Source: Eremophila alpestris peregrina
Lineage: Eukaryota > Chordata > Aves > Passeriformes > Alaudidae
Length of the DNA: 64,000 nt
Reading direction: 5' to 3'
Assembly: GCA_009792885.1 (NCBI GenBank)
Contig: WMCF01000007.1
Coordinates: forward strand, 9,649,995 to 9,713,994
Notes under the pieces: generated by a model
The model's input: only the letters and a program-made list of their open reading frames with translations
Database searches by the model: none
Told to the model about the DNA's origin: nothing
Made by a program: the position numbers and the translations under genes
Shown: positions 13,601 to 26,099 of the stretch, one piece after another
Layout: every line of letters begins with the position of its first letter
Numbering within the stretch: the first letter of the stretch is position 1

Positions 13601-16600
13601 TCCTCTTTCAACTCTTACCTAAAAACATTAAAACAAACAAGAAGTTTGTGACAGCTCTAGAACACAACAGATTGCTTCCAAAGAAAAATAAAACAAAAAC
13701 CCCTGTGCCTTATCCCACACCCTTCCACTTTCAAGTTGTGTCAAACATCTCCCAGGGTAAAAGCACAGTGTGGCTTCACAGCACAGTCACAACCTGCTCA
13801 CATCCAGTACCAGCCTCTGCCAAGCCCATGGGACCGGCAGCACCCTGACAACAGGTTCAGCAAGGGCAATCCCCTGTGTCCCCAAGGGCTGGGATACATT
13901 GAAAGGGCATGACAGGCTCTTCTGAGCTTCTGCCTTTTCCCCTTGCAGTTGTCCATAACCTTCATATTCGTCATCATTTAAGCTGTACAAACACGGCACA
14001 ACGAAAACAGTGACCTGACCATGACCTGATCCCGACCATGATTTCTAAAGCAGTTAACGTTTTTCTATCATAAACGCACAGAGGAGCTAAACTTCAAGTG
14101 ACAAAATGTCCACAACTTTTCTGTAAGATTGTGGGGATTGGATACAATTGGAGAGACTATTTTTTTTCAGTGTCTATGCATTCTGGGCACTGGCTTCATT
14201 TCAAGGGCTATCACACAGACCTCACTCACCGTGGTTTTTCATCTACAGCAACATAAGAGAGCAAAAACAAGAGATATGCTTTATCAGTTTAAGTAGTGGC
14301 ACTGTTGTACATGCAATGGTCCAGGGATATCAGCAAGACATGGCTTGCAGGGAAGTAATATCCTCTTTCAGCATACCCAGCACTGCTGGGAAAAATGTTT
14401 TCAGACACGCAAGTCCTCCGCAGGTCTGAAAGAACAGCAGAAGCAAAACTATCTCTTTTACACAGGTGCAGAGGTCCTTGCCAGAAGCCTGCTCAATCTT
14501 CTCTAGAGTATTTACACACAGGTCTAATTGAGGAATATCATTTTTCCAATTCTGTCTCTTATTTGTTAAAGCCACTATGACAGTTGACATATGCTATGAT
14601 GGACATGAATGTAAGATCCTTCTAATTACATTTTCTTTGTCCTGTTATTTCACGCCCCAAGGAAAAACATAAAGTGTCAAACTTGCATGTTAATTGCACT
14701 GGAACAACTTGAATTTACTCTGATGTATAAAATCTCCCAGATTTTTCAAAGGAGAGATGCTATCATATGCTTACTTGTTTTGTTCCACTTCACTAAACAG
14801 ACACTCTCCCTTATGCTAGATGAAAAGTTTAGCAATGGCAAATGTCAGTTTTAAATTATTTGATCTGAAAGCTACATGAGATCCTGTTTCAGTCAGGCTG
14901 TGGGGGAAAAGGTGGCTAGCAAAATAAGCCATCCACACCAGCACCAACACTGGTGTCTTCCTCAAAGACATGGACCAAAAAATACGCAACACAGGATTGC
15001 CCCAGTGAGTGCCTTGGACTCTCAGCATATCTGAAAGACAAATCCTTGCTGACTGTCTCCTCTGCCCCAACTTCTTTTCAGAGACTGAAAAATTATCTGT
15101 CACTGGACATGTACTTAAGTCTAGGCTGATTACGCTTCCCTGCAGAACTGAGCGGTTTGTTTCTAACCCATCTCCCAGGGAGGGTTGGTGCTATCTGCTG
15201 ACCAACAGACTCTCTAATGAGGTGTTTTCCAAGCAGAAATGAAGATCTCACGACCTTGTGCTCACTCTATAGTTTTGGATTCTTGGAAGCTATGTATTAC
15301 TAAGCAGAAGAGCAGTGTAGAGGATTAATGAGGGCTTTGACTTTTACCCAGCTGCATGAGGGCAACCCCTGTCTTCCCACCCAGCCCTGCTTGCCCCCTC
15401 ACCCCAAAAGGGAAGAGGACAGAGGAAGGGCACAGTGGAGAGCAGGAGGCAGGAACTCACAGCACAGCACTCACAGGCTCAGCCAAGCTGACTCCATCTG
15501 CAACCAGCATCAAGTAGAAATGAAGATCTCCCACACAAAGAACAAGTGTGGAACCAGCCAGCTGATTCCCACCCATGGCAAACCCAAGAGAGGAAGTGGC
15601 AGGAGGTTAGAACAAAGGCTGTCTTTATCATCTGTGAAGGCATGAGCATGGGGAACTATGGAGGCTGTGAGGCACCCCCCATTGCAGTGTAGGCCCATGG
15701 TAACCTTTCAGCTCCACAGTGTGGGGTTGCACCTACATGGACCACCTCACCTTCTGCCCAGGCAGGGCACTTCACAGAACAAGAGGCACTTGGTGCTTAC
15801 CACTCGCAGAGAAAAGAGCTCAGGAGACTGAGGGGACACCCAGCTACTCCTGGAGAGAGGTTATGCACCCCTCAGAACAAGATGTGGTGAATCAGGAAGA
15901 GCCAGTATCAGAGACAGGTAGCAAGAAGACAAATCCAGCCTGCTCTATAGACCCTGTACATCCCACTCTCCAAGAGAAACACTCACAGAATCTCCAGGCA
16001 GGATAACCATGAGCACCTGCGACAATCCCTGGCTCGTGGGTGGAAGCCAGCAGATCCTCCTGCAAGGAGTCCTGTCACACCAATTAGTGATGTAGCTAAC
16101 AGCACTTTGCTTCAGTATTTCAGAAGCAGGCTTAGCAGAGCAGATTCCTCACATGACCTCCAAAACCATGTGAGAGCTGCCCTGTGCAAGTGCAACACTC
16201 GCTCAAGGCCAGGGGCTGGGGGAAGCAACTGTGCCTTCCAGAGACATATACACACCTTCCTCCTCCCCACTGGCTTTATTTCCCTTGCTGGGGTGAGGAA
16301 AATTCAGCCATGCAAATAGGCTATTGTTCCTGCCTGCTGAGCAGCTTGCCCTTTCTGACAGGCATCCCTCACTCTGCAAATAGAGCCATTTGTCAAAGGC
16401 AGACATGGAGCTGAATATAATTCTAGTTTAGCACACATACTAAATGGCTACAGCAGGATCAAACACCATGTTTCTTTCCAAGGCTGAGTACAGTAACTCC
16501 CTGAATCCTCCTTTTTTGAGAAGTCACGGCTTTGGGCCTTTTCCTCTTGTTTTGGGGTTTGGTTTTTGAAGGAGTACCATGTGCAATACCATGCCCAGCC

Positions 16601-19600
16601 ACTTATCTTGAAGCACTATGTGTGACAACCTACACTAGGTGATTAATTCATTTCATTTCATTACATTGACACACTGTGGTCTCTTACACCTAAACTTCCC
16701 ACCATGGAGGGAATCTACAGGCAATGTATAAATGAATAAAACCAAACCCAGTGCATGACTGACCTGCCAGGTTGTTTGGTTTTTTTAAACTAGAATGGTC
16801 TGTGTTTACAACAACTACCTGATAATTCTTATTCAAAGAGAAATACAGAGTATAGGTAAATATGTATGTATATACACACACAAGTAGATTTGTAAAAAAA
16901 AAAAGAGCAACTGTATGCCACAGCACTTGTCAGCATTGAGATTTACACATTCAGACTGATCCTTACTGAATTATTGCCTTCTTGCCTCTAATTTCCAAAA
17001 TTACTTATTAACCAGCTGTTCCCATGGTTAGTTTTGTCAGCTGTTAGACACATAAATAAACAAATTACGAAATAAGTATGGAGAATGATTAGAAGGAACA
17101 AAAAAGCACATTAATGCATAGTGTATTCATATTCAGCTGTCATGTGCCCCATCTATTCCTTTAATGGCTCTTTCTTCTCACTTCTCTTTGCTGACATTTA
17201 CATTAAAAGGTGCAGTGTCTTTCAACTTCCATTTTGAAATAATGTTCCTTGTAATGAGCAACATAGGCTTGAAATCATGTTTTCTGAAATGCAGTGAAAA
17301 GGTAATTTTAATGAAGAGAAATAAGAAAACTGGAGAACAGTAAATCGTTTTGCAATCTGAATTAATGCCTATTTGGAAAAGGCTCAACTGAAGAAGGAGA
17401 TGTAAGACTTTTGGCAATGCGAATTCTAATTATTTCAAGACTTGGCAGTAATTTTATCAAATAGTAGCAATTTCATTAAAAGGTGCACTGGTAATCATCT
17501 ACATAAGGCCTCCAGAGGGAAAATATACCAATAATTGCATAATTATGTTATCACTGCTTGTATGATGGACCACATTAAATACCACAAAGAGGAACACTGC
17601 TTTTCACTTTCTCTAGATATTTAGTTCAGTACATTTTCCTAGAAGATTGCAGCAATAAACAAGACTTTCAGATTAACATGTTCACCGAATTTTGCAGAAA
17701 AGACACAGCTATCTTTTATGTCCATAGTACTTTGTATTCTTTTCTTTCACTGAAAGAGCTGACAGATTAATGAGAAAAATTCTGGGTTTAGCAATAAGAT
17801 ATTTATATAGTTGTAGTACCAAAATACAAGTGATTACATCATGTCATGCAGGCACATGGCACAGGATCCATTTAAGAGGCAGGTTTTAGGATATTTCCAC
17901 ATTTGTCCATATAAATTAAGTGTATCTATTTAGATATTTTTATAAGCCTGCAATAAGTTAGATTTCCCTTGTCTAATTAACACTTAAACTTTTCTATTAA
18001 GATGTTGGTAAAAAATTCTTGTAAAAGCATTGTTTTACAGACTATACCAGATCTAATACGTTGTTTTTTAGTGAGGCAGCCGGAATATTAGATAGGTATC
18101 TTTGCATATGCCTTCTCAAACTATGACTAGGACAGTTTCAGGGGGAGTCAGTGGCACATTTTTCAGAATACCCTCAGGTGAAAAATTTCACCTCAGACAA
18201 TCACACCAAGACGCAGCAGCATCTGTCACCGATGTTGTTTTAGACAGAATTACTTTGAATACAGAGACTTGGATATATTTCTGACAATTCAGCTTCATTT
18301 CCTCAGTCTTCTGGCAATGAGATAAATAACTCAGCTGTTGACTGAATACCAACACAGAAGACCAACTTGTAGTTTTTGCTTTTAAATTGTATTTTATTTT
18401 CTAATTTACTTATAAGCCTTACCAGAAATTGCTTATAAACTGCTTATCTATAGGTAACTACTTACTGAAAAGCAGTCCTCCTTCCTGCTCAGGAGATGCA
18501 CAGAGAATTACTTAATGTGAGTACAGCCTGAGTGCCTGCTTAAACAGGGAGTTCCATTTCAGCATCTCTTCTAAATATATCTAGCTTATAGGAGGAGACC
18601 AGATACACAGGGCTTACTTCTGGTCCTTCATTTGACCTCTTTTATTGTGCTGCATACCTCAAATCCTAGGTATGATAACATTAATACTACTGCAAAGTCA
18701 GCAATTTTATGTATAATACCTGGAAGTCAGACATGCTATGGAATAGGAAATTTAAACAGCTTGTGTGAAAATGAACACTACTGGGAGGAAGCTTTTATTT
18801 TGTGGAAGATAACATAATTTCTTTTCAAAGTACAAAAGTTATGCTCATCCAGGCATAGAAAGCACTTCCATGACATAGACAATAGCAAACAAGCCTCAAA
18901 AGTGAAGAAGACAATCAGCCATCCACTAAGCAGCAAAAAATGAATGCCTCAAGATTGGATCCTAACACAGAATTGTATATAAGGCATACAAACAGAACCA
19001 TTTCAGGTAAAAATACCCTATTAAGCTGCATATTTAATTTAATATTACATGGAAAATAAAATCAAGGCATTTTTATAATGCACATTTTCCTTTTAAAAGG
19101 TAAAAATACTCAGCAGGGAGTTTGAAAAGGCAACATAAATTTATACTTACAGCTCTTCTAATCAACAAAAAAATAAAAGCAAAAATTTATTCAAGCTGTA
19201 TATTTGCTGTCAACATTTTAAAGATAATACAGCTACTAGATTCATCAAAGACAGTCCCCTGAGCATCTTTAGGCAGGTTGTGCTACAGCAATAAACCAGC
19301 CTCTGGCATCTGGAGTTTCCTAGCAGGTGCAGAGAAAATATTTTCTTTATTTCAGTTCATTCAGTACAACTCAATTAAGCAACTAGTCCATTCAAAGAGG
19401 AGCTACTGACTTGGAGCTGAAAGAAACCATGAATGTTTCTTTCCATTGCTATTCTGCGAATGAGAGAATGACATGGACTCATTCTAAAATTTTTGTAGCA
19501 TAGTGATTAGAAGCCACCAGTTTTGACTACAGATAGGCCTTTCAGGCATTAATTCTTTATTTCAAAACATTTCTCAATGAGTTTTTTCTTCTGAATTGGC

Positions 19601-22600
19601 TGGCTTCTATGTGATGCTATTTTTTATCTAACGGAAGAACATTTCAGAATTCTTGTTTCCTTCATTGTAATCAATGCAAATCATCAGTAAAAATCAATTA
19701 TCTAATACTAGAAATGTCAACATTTTCTATTTTCATACTAAAACATACACATGAAGAATCAGGATCAGTGTATATTTAACAAGCTACATAATTGCTTAAA
19801 TACAGGCACAGTGATTAATCAAAGTAAGTATAACATTAACTGCAAAGGCTATATTTAATTAAAACTCTATCTCAATGGTAATAAAGGAGGTTAAACCTTT
19901 CTTTGCAAAATGATTAAGTACAAATGCAAAACAGTTAAAATGAGGCTTACTGTTGGCAGATTTAAATCATGATTAAAATCAGATTTACAATGCTTTGAAT
20001 CAAATTGAAGCACATAGGACAGGGGGAGGTACCTATTTTATTGAAACCTGGAAACACTGCATTTCTCATCTGCAATCAGATGTCAATTTTACACATCGTA
20101 TCTGGAGGAAATGCAAACAAGTCTGAGAGGGCTGAGAAGAACAGGAGGAGAAGGAGTTACAGAAGACATTCCAAAAGAAAATGCTAGAAAAGGTTTATCA
20201 TAGAAGAGAGAAGTTGAAGGGTTTATATGTCGATGTATAAAATATTATTATAAAAAGGATGGTGATGAGTAGTTCAATATATCCAAAAGACCAGGAGAAT
20301 AAAAGGATGGAATTAAGCAACCAGCAAGGGAGATTAGGTATCAGAAGAAGCTTTTGACCTTTAATAACTATTTACAAGAAAAAACAGGTGGTAACAGTCT
20401 GCAGCACAAATCTGCCTTAGAGCAGGTTAGAACAAAAGTCTGTGTGGGGAGATCTGCTCCATCCGACTACAAGGAAAAGCTGGGGATAGACCAGAACTCT
20501 GCAGGTCTCCTCCAGCCTTACCCAGAGAGTTCTAAGGGGGCCTCCTAAGACTGGACATGTCTCTTAGAAACCCAGCTACAGGAAGATGAATACAGAGAAA
20601 GTCAGATTTCATTCAGCAAAGAATGAAGTTTCCAGTCCTGAGGCCTGCAGACAAAACATTCAACATGTGACATCCAGTGCAGTCATTAACTCCTGAACAA
20701 AAAACAGATAGTAAGTAAGAAGAAAAAGTAAGAGTGCAAGTGCAAAAAGGTGCAAGTTTTAAATCTCACGATACCCGTCAGCAGGAATCCTGTTAAGGTC
20801 TGAATGGCCTAGGTATGTGAACACCCAAAACATTTCTATTACACAGCTCACTGGGATTTTCCACCCCCTCAAAGCATGTAGGCTCTGAATGACAGGTTAT
20901 AACCAACAAGCTTGATTTCTTTTTCCTGTGTGGCTTTTACACAATGTCTTTCTGTAAAACAAATCCACTCCAGCCTTCTCTTCTCCAGACTGAGCAAGCC
21001 CAGCTCCCTCAGCCTGTCTTCATGGGAGACTTTCTCCAGCCCTCTGGTCCCTCACGAGGAGCATGGTCACCCAGCATGAGCAGACGAGCACTGCCTAGCT
21101 TAACACAATGACTGATAGGAAAAGATAGGAGATGTAGGATTAACCTGGCATTTGCCATCCTTCCAAAGAACCTGTAAGAGATGCATCTCTCTGATTTTTC
21201 ACATTTGCCTGCCATGGTTTTCATCTCTTCTTAACTTAAATCAGCCCATGCATCCTCTTTATCACTTAGATTTACAACTGCCATGCCTAGTTGACCAGAG
21301 AGTTCTTCTCTCTATCAGATATTTGATTGTGTTACATGATTACAGATTCAACTGCCAAGATGACATTTAAAATTACAGACATTTAATGTAGTCAGCCTCC
21401 CTGGTGACAAAAAAGCCCTGTAGCTCCTAATGTTACCCAGTGATGCTTCATTTTAGTTCAATTTCTAGAAATTATTCCCTATGGAGCAGCTCAGAAGTTG
21501 CATAGCATGGTAGCAACATTAGAAACTTTTCTGTTATTTACATGCCTCTTTGCTGTTAAGGTCAAGAGCCTTACATGTGGTATAAGAAAAAAATTCTTTT
21601 GCAACATGAAAAATATCATTAAAAATCCATTAAATCCGAAAACCTGTGTTTTCAGAATAAATCAATACAATCCCCAAGAGGAAATCCACTGAGAGAATAA
21701 CATTTACTGAGCTTTCTAATTGGTATCCCCTAGAAAATAGGAGTCACATTCTCCCCTCACACACAGATGTTTACACTCTCCTCATGCTTTTATCACAACG
21801 GCAGCAATCTTGGCGAGTGGACAAACAATACACTTCAGATGTCATTAGGTTTGGCAGCCAGCCAAGGAGACTGCTCACACGCGTAAAATTACGTTCATTT
21901 AGGACTGTTTGCAGGACTCACTGTCAAACAGGGTCCTATTGGAAAAAAACCTTCTAGTTTCCTTAAAGTCATTGAAAAAGCCAAGCACAATACTGTAGAA
22001 TACATTAATATAGAAGAATATTAGTGATTAAAAAATGCCTTTTATGTCAAGGTCCTATAATTTCTGTGTGCATTCTCTTGAGACTTTTTAAAAAACATGA
22101 CCAAAACATGTAACACACTTTCCTTAGACCTCGCAGCATCAGCTCTTCTCTCCCACCTAAAGTTACAATGAACACCTTAAGCTCTGTTACAGCTGAGAAG
22201 CTGTAGGGAAGCTGAGTTTCTAAGGGACAGAAATATCTGCAAGTTGTTTCTTGTGCAGAGGAACATTCAGAAAGTCATTCAGAAATTTTAAAAAGGTAAA
22301 GCTTTGTACCTAAAGTGAGAGGGTACTTACAGTAAAAGCAATGCATTAGGATATCAGGACCTCATTTCCTCTAGCCATTCTCTGAACAGCTGAAGGAGAC
22401 TTAAGGAAATGAGTCAAAATCCTGGAAGATGTTTGTACTAGATGAAAAAGAAAACAACATCTGTAAAATCATGTGTCACATCCACAGAGCAAGACAATGT
22501 GTAACACTTGATCTCTTCAATGGCATTCATCTTCATGGACAGAGAAAAAAAAGCTGAAAAGTGACTTAACCTTGAGCAATTACTGCCTGTCTTCTGCACA

Positions 22601-25600
22601 ACTGATATGAGATTGTATCAGTCATTGTGTATTGTAGATAAACATATATGTTGTTGAAACTCTTTGATGCTGTGTAGTTCTTGTTTTATCCAGAATCTGT
22701 TGTTCCTTACCTTCAGATTCCATGAGACTGTTTACTGTTCAGACTAGAAAGCAGCTTTCCTTCAAACTACAAATGCCTAGTATTTGGTATTTAGTTTGGC
22801 AGCTCCAGATATGCCTTAAAAATCTTTCTAATAGCTTGCAGTAACAATAAATTATAGTTCAGACAGAAATCCAAATACTATAGAGATACCATTAGTCTCT
22901 CAGAACAGATCAGAGAGCAAAAAGGACAAGCTTCACTAAGAGAACCTCCTACTGACTGGAATATGACTCAGATGTTTCTCCCAAGACCTGACCTAGCTCA
23001 TGTTTACACATACTAAAGGCATAATCCTTCCAATTCCACCTGTATCCTGGTGCAGCATGTCCCTTCTGGAGGTGACTCAGGATCCTTTGCTTAATTCAGG
23101 CACCTGCAAAGAAGTGTTACTGTCTGGACAATCACTGGGAGAGCTGAAATGAGATGGAAAACCCACACAGAGCCAATACAACCCAACAGTACTACCAGCT
23201 GCTGTCATCTGTTGACAAGAGGCTCTCTCTGGCAAAATAAGCACATGGAAATGCCTTCAGTCTCTATGAATGGTATTTAAACAGGATGTAAATGGGAGTC
23301 TCACTTCTTGCCAAATTTGTCACATTCTTTATTATAAAGCCTGGACAAAAATCACTTAAGCACTTGCAGGGAGAGTGCTCCCAGTGGCAGTACAAAGAAG
23401 AAGAGTTGAATATTGAGCAATCTTTGACATTTCCATTCTGCTCCTGGCAGTGGCCTTAGGCCACATTTCTGCACAGGATACTCTGCACTGCCACAGGGGA
23501 AAGAGGAAAAGGAGGAGAGAGCAGAGATGGAAACGAGAGTACGGAGGGCAGGATACTCAGATGGCTTGAGGAGGGGTCAGGGCAGTGACTGAATGACAGC
23601 AATCAGAATCCTCATCAAATTCAATCTTCCTCCCTCATGGGTGATGGGTAGCAGGGAGCATCATGATAACGGACATTCTTCCCTCTGGGCACAGGGAGAG
23701 TATCCTATTACTCTGCAGCTGATTGGGAAAAAAAAAAAAAAAAAAGAAAGGTTGCCTTGATGGATGGATCCTGAAAGGAACCATGTTCAGTCTTCCATGA
23801 CCACAGGATGGAAATGCAAGAGTCTCTGGCAGAGTACTGGATGGTGGGGGACAAAGCCAGCCTTGAGGGAGGGCAGGAGAAGCAGAGAGATTGTTCCAGA
23901 ATATTTCATCAAAATGAGGACGAGGCAAGTCCCAAATGGAAGGAAATATGGAAGCACGTTAGTTTGCAAGAAAAACAAAAAGCAGTAAGGGACTATGAAC
24001 AGAAAAGATGAATGGTTTACCCTTTGAGAAGCTACACTGAGCTGTTTTCTACATCCTCCTTCCCGGTTTGCAACCAAAGGAAGACGCTCTTGACCAACAG
24101 CCAAAAAAAGATACTTATTATAAATCTGTATACTGATAAACAGGATAGATCTCAACAGGGACTGTGGGAGATCATCCCAGCCAAGTGTTCTACACTGAGG
24201 CAAAACCAACAGTAGCACAGGGTCAAACTAGCTCTGGAGCAATCCAGAACAGCATGTCAGTTCTGTCCTGCCTTCTGATGTTCCTGTGCCGCTGCCAGGA
24301 CTTGAACCATCACACTGATACCTCCCCCAGCACCACAAAACCAGCCCAGAATACTCCTACATGTGTGTGATACACAGATGATGCACATAAACACTCAAGG
24401 ACAGCTGTCTTTTGCAGCAGCAAGTTATTTCTTACAACATGGTGTGTTTTTGTTCACACAAGTTTTTGTCTGATGTGTCCCTGAAGTCTCCCACAAGTAA
24501 GCATATAAAGACAGAGAATGAGAAGAAGGATCATGAGAAAGGTTGCCTCCTTGCTTCTCCAGTATTCTGGAAACTGCACCTCTTTCTTCCAGGACATGCT
24601 GCCAGTGTGACCTGTTTCCCAGGCTTTCCTTAAGGACAGTCTAACTATATGATGGATAACCTCAAAGTGCAGACAAGAAATACACAAAGTAAAGAAAGTT
24701 GGCAGGTATTAACCATTTCAACATTTTTTAAAATTTCTTTCTAGGAATAACTCATTGGTAGGAGACTTTCCCACTCCTGTGGCCACAGCATTTTGCAGCC
24801 TTATGTGCATACTTCTAATTGGGAAAGCCCAAATTGCCAGATACCACACTTACTCAGATCACTAATAAACAAACGGCAGCAAACAAAAAATTACCTAAAC
24901 AAAACCATTAACGCATCCTAAAGTTAAGTGTTTACAATGAAGAAGTGTAAATTGTCACGACTGTTGGTTTCTGGTGTTTTAGTGGTATTTGCTCCAATGG
25001 GCAGAGGCTGGCGGAACCCTCCCCTGTCCGTGTCACACAGGGTGCTCTGCAAGGCTCCTCTCTGGTGGTGGCAGCAGACGTTTAACACCTATCGCTGTGC
25101 ATCGCCTCCCTGGATCCTCCGCTCGTTCTCAGATAAGCAGCGAAAGAACCTTTCACGTTATCTCCTTTCAGACTTCAGTGCCCATGGCCAAATTCCTCCC
25201 CAAGTCTAGCAGCGACCTCTTTCCAGCACCTTCCCCTGGACATCCCCAAACGCCTCCTAAGCCTTACAAACCACGCAAGGAGATGCACGGCATCTGAAAG
25301 CCATGTGCGAAGCTGTCCAGCTCTGCAGCCAGACTCAGTATTTAAAACCATTAGACCCGTGCTCCAGGGCAGTGAGGTCAAGCAAATAAACCCGTTTTTT
25401 AAAAAGGAGTGGAAAGAGAACCTACAACACACCAAAGTTTTAGCACCAGCTGACCCCCCGAAGGCCAGAAATGCACCCATCGCCCTCCTGCTCATCGGGG
25501 AGGTCCGTCAGTGCCGAGCAGACCAGCCCTGCTGCCCTGTCCCGCGGTGAGCCCTGCACCCGGGGCACCGAGCCCACCCGCCCCGCGGGGAGGCTGCACC

Positions 25601-26062
25601 CCGCCGCACAGCGCTGGACACCTGACGCCGGCCGCTCGTTCCTGCCCATTGTTCAACGAGCACTTAACCGCGGGGACATTTTGTACCGATCCCCGCACAG
25701 TTTATTGTCAAAACAGCCCGGCCGGGGAGGTGGAGGGGGGTGGCGGGGTTCCCTGCCGGCCCCTCTCCCAGCCCCGGGTAGCCGCGCACGGGAAACAAAG
25801 GACTTTATTTCCCCCGGCGGGGCGTCCCGCAAGGGCAGCGCGGGGCGATGCCGGGCACACCGCGGGCTGCCGCCCGACCCCAGCCCCGGCGCTGCCCCGT
25901 GCAAGGGGCCGCCAGCGCCGAAGTTTTCCCCGCCGCCGCCCGTGCCGACCCCGGCCCTGCGGGGCTCCGCGCCCGCCCGCGGCTCCCACCTGCGGGGAAG
26001 AGGCTCAGCAGCAGCAGCAGCACGGTGCGCGCCAGCTCCCGGGCGAGGATCGCGCCCTCCAT
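1541..26062 (-). CDS. KIT: KIT receptor tyrosine kinase, 5' part (exons 1-4, partial gene)
   Basis: KIT is the cell-surface receptor for stem cell factor (KITLG) and acts in melanoblasts, germ cells and blood progenitors. The coding sequence is a join of 25990-26062, 7879-8118, 4247-4525 and 1541-1677, all on the minus strand. The junction phases are 1, 1, 1 and 0, the same as in mammalian KIT, and exon 4 is 137 bp, the length I know for human exon 4. The 243 encoded residues comprise a signal peptide (about 1-24), Ig1 (Cys47, Trp55, Cys89), Ig2 with four cysteines (128, 143, 174, 177) and the first Cys of Ig3 (224). N-glycosylation sequons are seen at Asn78, 134, 137 and 151. No frameshift or stop is visible. 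The gene is cut by the window edge, so the membrane segment and kinase are not present. Other type III receptors (PDGFRA, CSF1R) fit less well, because the exon 3 motif around DPNVLFLVD and the four-Cys Ig2 are KIT-like. Confidence 0.97.
1678..4246 (-). other. KIT: KIT intron 3
   Basis: 2,569 bp between the exon 3 donor and exon 4 acceptor. It holds one copy of the 494-bp GC-rich repeat (3176-3669). Apart from an A-rich patch near 3980-4060, the rest is ordinary intron sequence with no gene or RNA that I can support. Confidence 0.9.
3176..3669. repeat. 494-bp GC-rich dispersed repeat, copy 1 (intron 3)
   Basis: Nearly identical to 10279-10772 in the same orientation, with only scattered substitutions and small compensating indels by eye. 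It is rich in GCAGC/CTGCTG-type sequence and much more GC-rich than the surrounding intron. Similarity stops at the left edge (ACCCTGCC) and fades after TATCACCAA on the right. I do not recognise the family. There is no poly-A or CR1-like 3' tail and no clear target-site duplication. The open frames inside it (3203-3439 and others) are by-products of its composition. It may be an unclassified avian element or LTR, or a locally duplicated segment. Confidence 0.8.
4247..4525 (-). CDS. KIT: KIT exon 3: Ig-like domain 2
   Basis: The exon is 279 bp, one codon shorter than in human. The acceptor is TTTCCTCACAG (AG at 4527-4526) and the donor is CCAG before GTAACA (GT at 4246-4245), a weaker donor than usual. 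It encodes residues 105-197. This includes DPNVLFLVDN at the start, the conserved CPLTDPNV stretch, three sequons (NVT, NFT, NMT) and four cysteines (128, 143, 174, 177). These match the two nested disulfides of KIT Ig2 (human 136-186 and 151-183). Ig2 is part of the stem cell factor binding surface. The sequence CAGATCCAAATGT of the acceptor recurs inside the exon 81 bases downstream, in the same frame. Confidence 0.97.
4526..7878 (-). other. KIT: KIT intron 2
   Basis: 3,353 bp between the exon 2 donor and exon 3 acceptor. There is a purine-rich patch near 7816-7850 close to exon 2, and otherwise unremarkable AT-leaning sequence. Open frames here are all under 100 codons and unrecognised. 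Confidence 0.9.
7879..8118 (-). CDS. KIT: KIT exon 2: Ig-like domain 1
   Basis: The exon is 240 bp. It opens after a T-rich tract and CCCCAG acceptor (AG at 8120-8119) and ends AAAG before a GTAAAT donor (GT at 7878-7877). It encodes residues 25-104, Ig domain 1, with the first Cys in LRLTCNEDG, the core Trp in PVTWNF and the second Cys in RYTCRSKGS. The sequon KNAT is at Asn78. It is 30 bp shorter than human exon 2 (270 bp). The shortening falls mainly in the linker between signal peptide and Ig1, which is long and Ser/Pro-rich in mammals. The G left by exon 1 joins GT to make Gly25, so the reading frame is continuous. Confidence 0.96.
9060..9690. repeat. Intron 1 direct duplication, left arm (core 9249-9495)
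   Basis: Similar to about 10885-11540. The core 9249-9495 aligns without gaps to 11085-11331 with about ten substitutions in 247 bases by my count. Outside the core the arms are recognisable but clearly more diverged, with gaps. Boundaries of the wider arm are approximate. Confidence 0.75.
10279..10772. repeat. 494-bp GC-rich dispersed repeat, copy 2 (intron 1)
   Basis: Partner of 3176-3669, 7,103 bp away in direct orientation. It lies between the two arms of the intron 1 duplication. The high identity implies that one copy arose recently or that the copies exchange sequence by gene conversion. An open frame of 184 codons (10078-10632) runs through it but differs from copy 1 by frame-changing indels, which argues against a conserved protein. 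Confidence 0.8.
10885..11540. repeat. Intron 1 direct duplication, right arm (core 11085-11331)
   Basis: Right arm of the direct duplication, with the core offset by exactly 1,836 bp from the left arm. The stretch between the arms contains 494-bp repeat copy 2. The arms could be an old tandem duplication or the two ends of a decayed mobile element. I see no TG...CA ends that would mark them as LTRs. Confidence 0.75.
20963..21060 (-). mobile_element. CR1 LINE fragment (3' region)
   Basis: The plus strand reads CCTTCTCTTCTCCAGACTGA followed by the CCCAGCTCCCTCAGCCTGTC stretch and a TCCAGCCCTCTGGTCC stretch. This is the antisense of the well-known avian/reptilian CR1 3' region. About 100 bp remain. 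The element is 5'-truncated and diverged, as most CR1 copies are, and the terminal octamer repeat is not visible. The family call rests on recognition of this conserved block only. Confidence 0.75.
23728..23745 (+). repeat. A18 homopolymer
   Basis: Eighteen consecutive A in intron 1, followed by GAAAG. No retroposed body is recognisable upstream of it. Confidence 0.9.
25131..25163. promoter_or_regulatory. Candidate paired inverted GATA motif in intron 1
   Basis: AGATAA at 25131-25136 and TTATCT at 25158-25163 are WGATAR sites in opposite orientation about 27 bp apart, roughly 0.83 kb downstream of exon 1. GATA1/GATA2 are known regulators of KIT in blood cells. Single GATA motifs are common by chance, so this is a candidate only. 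Confidence 0.3.
25990..26062 (-). CDS. KIT: KIT exon 1 (coding part): signal peptide
   Basis: The exon encodes 24 codons plus one base. The protein begins MEGAILARELARTV and continues into a leucine run ending LFPA, a typical signal peptide that sends the receptor to the secretory pathway. The ATG at 26062-26060 has G at -3 and G at +4 (good Kozak context), and I see no upstream ATG in roughly the preceding 120 bases. The exon ends GCAG before a GTGGGA donor (GT at 25989-25988). The coding part is 73 bp, six bases longer than the human coding part. It lies inside the CpG-rich promoter region. Confidence 0.95.
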
Positions 26063-26099
26063 CCCGGCGCCGCTGCCGCTCGCACCGCCCGGCGCGGAG

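Larger units (their letters stand above)
8119..25989 (-). other. KIT: KIT intron 1
   Basis: 17,871 bp between the exon 1 donor and exon 2 acceptor. Contents in coordinate order: a direct duplication (about 9060-9690 and 10885-11540), the second 494-bp repeat (10279-10772), a long AT-rich stretch around 16700-20300 without obvious mobile elements, a CR1 fragment (20963-21060), an A18 tract (23728-23745), and a paired GATA motif (25131-25163) close to exon 1. First introns of KIT are large in other vertebrates and carry enhancers, so AT-rich non-repeat blocks here are reasonable places to look for them. That is inference. No additional coding exon is supported. Confidence 0.9.
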
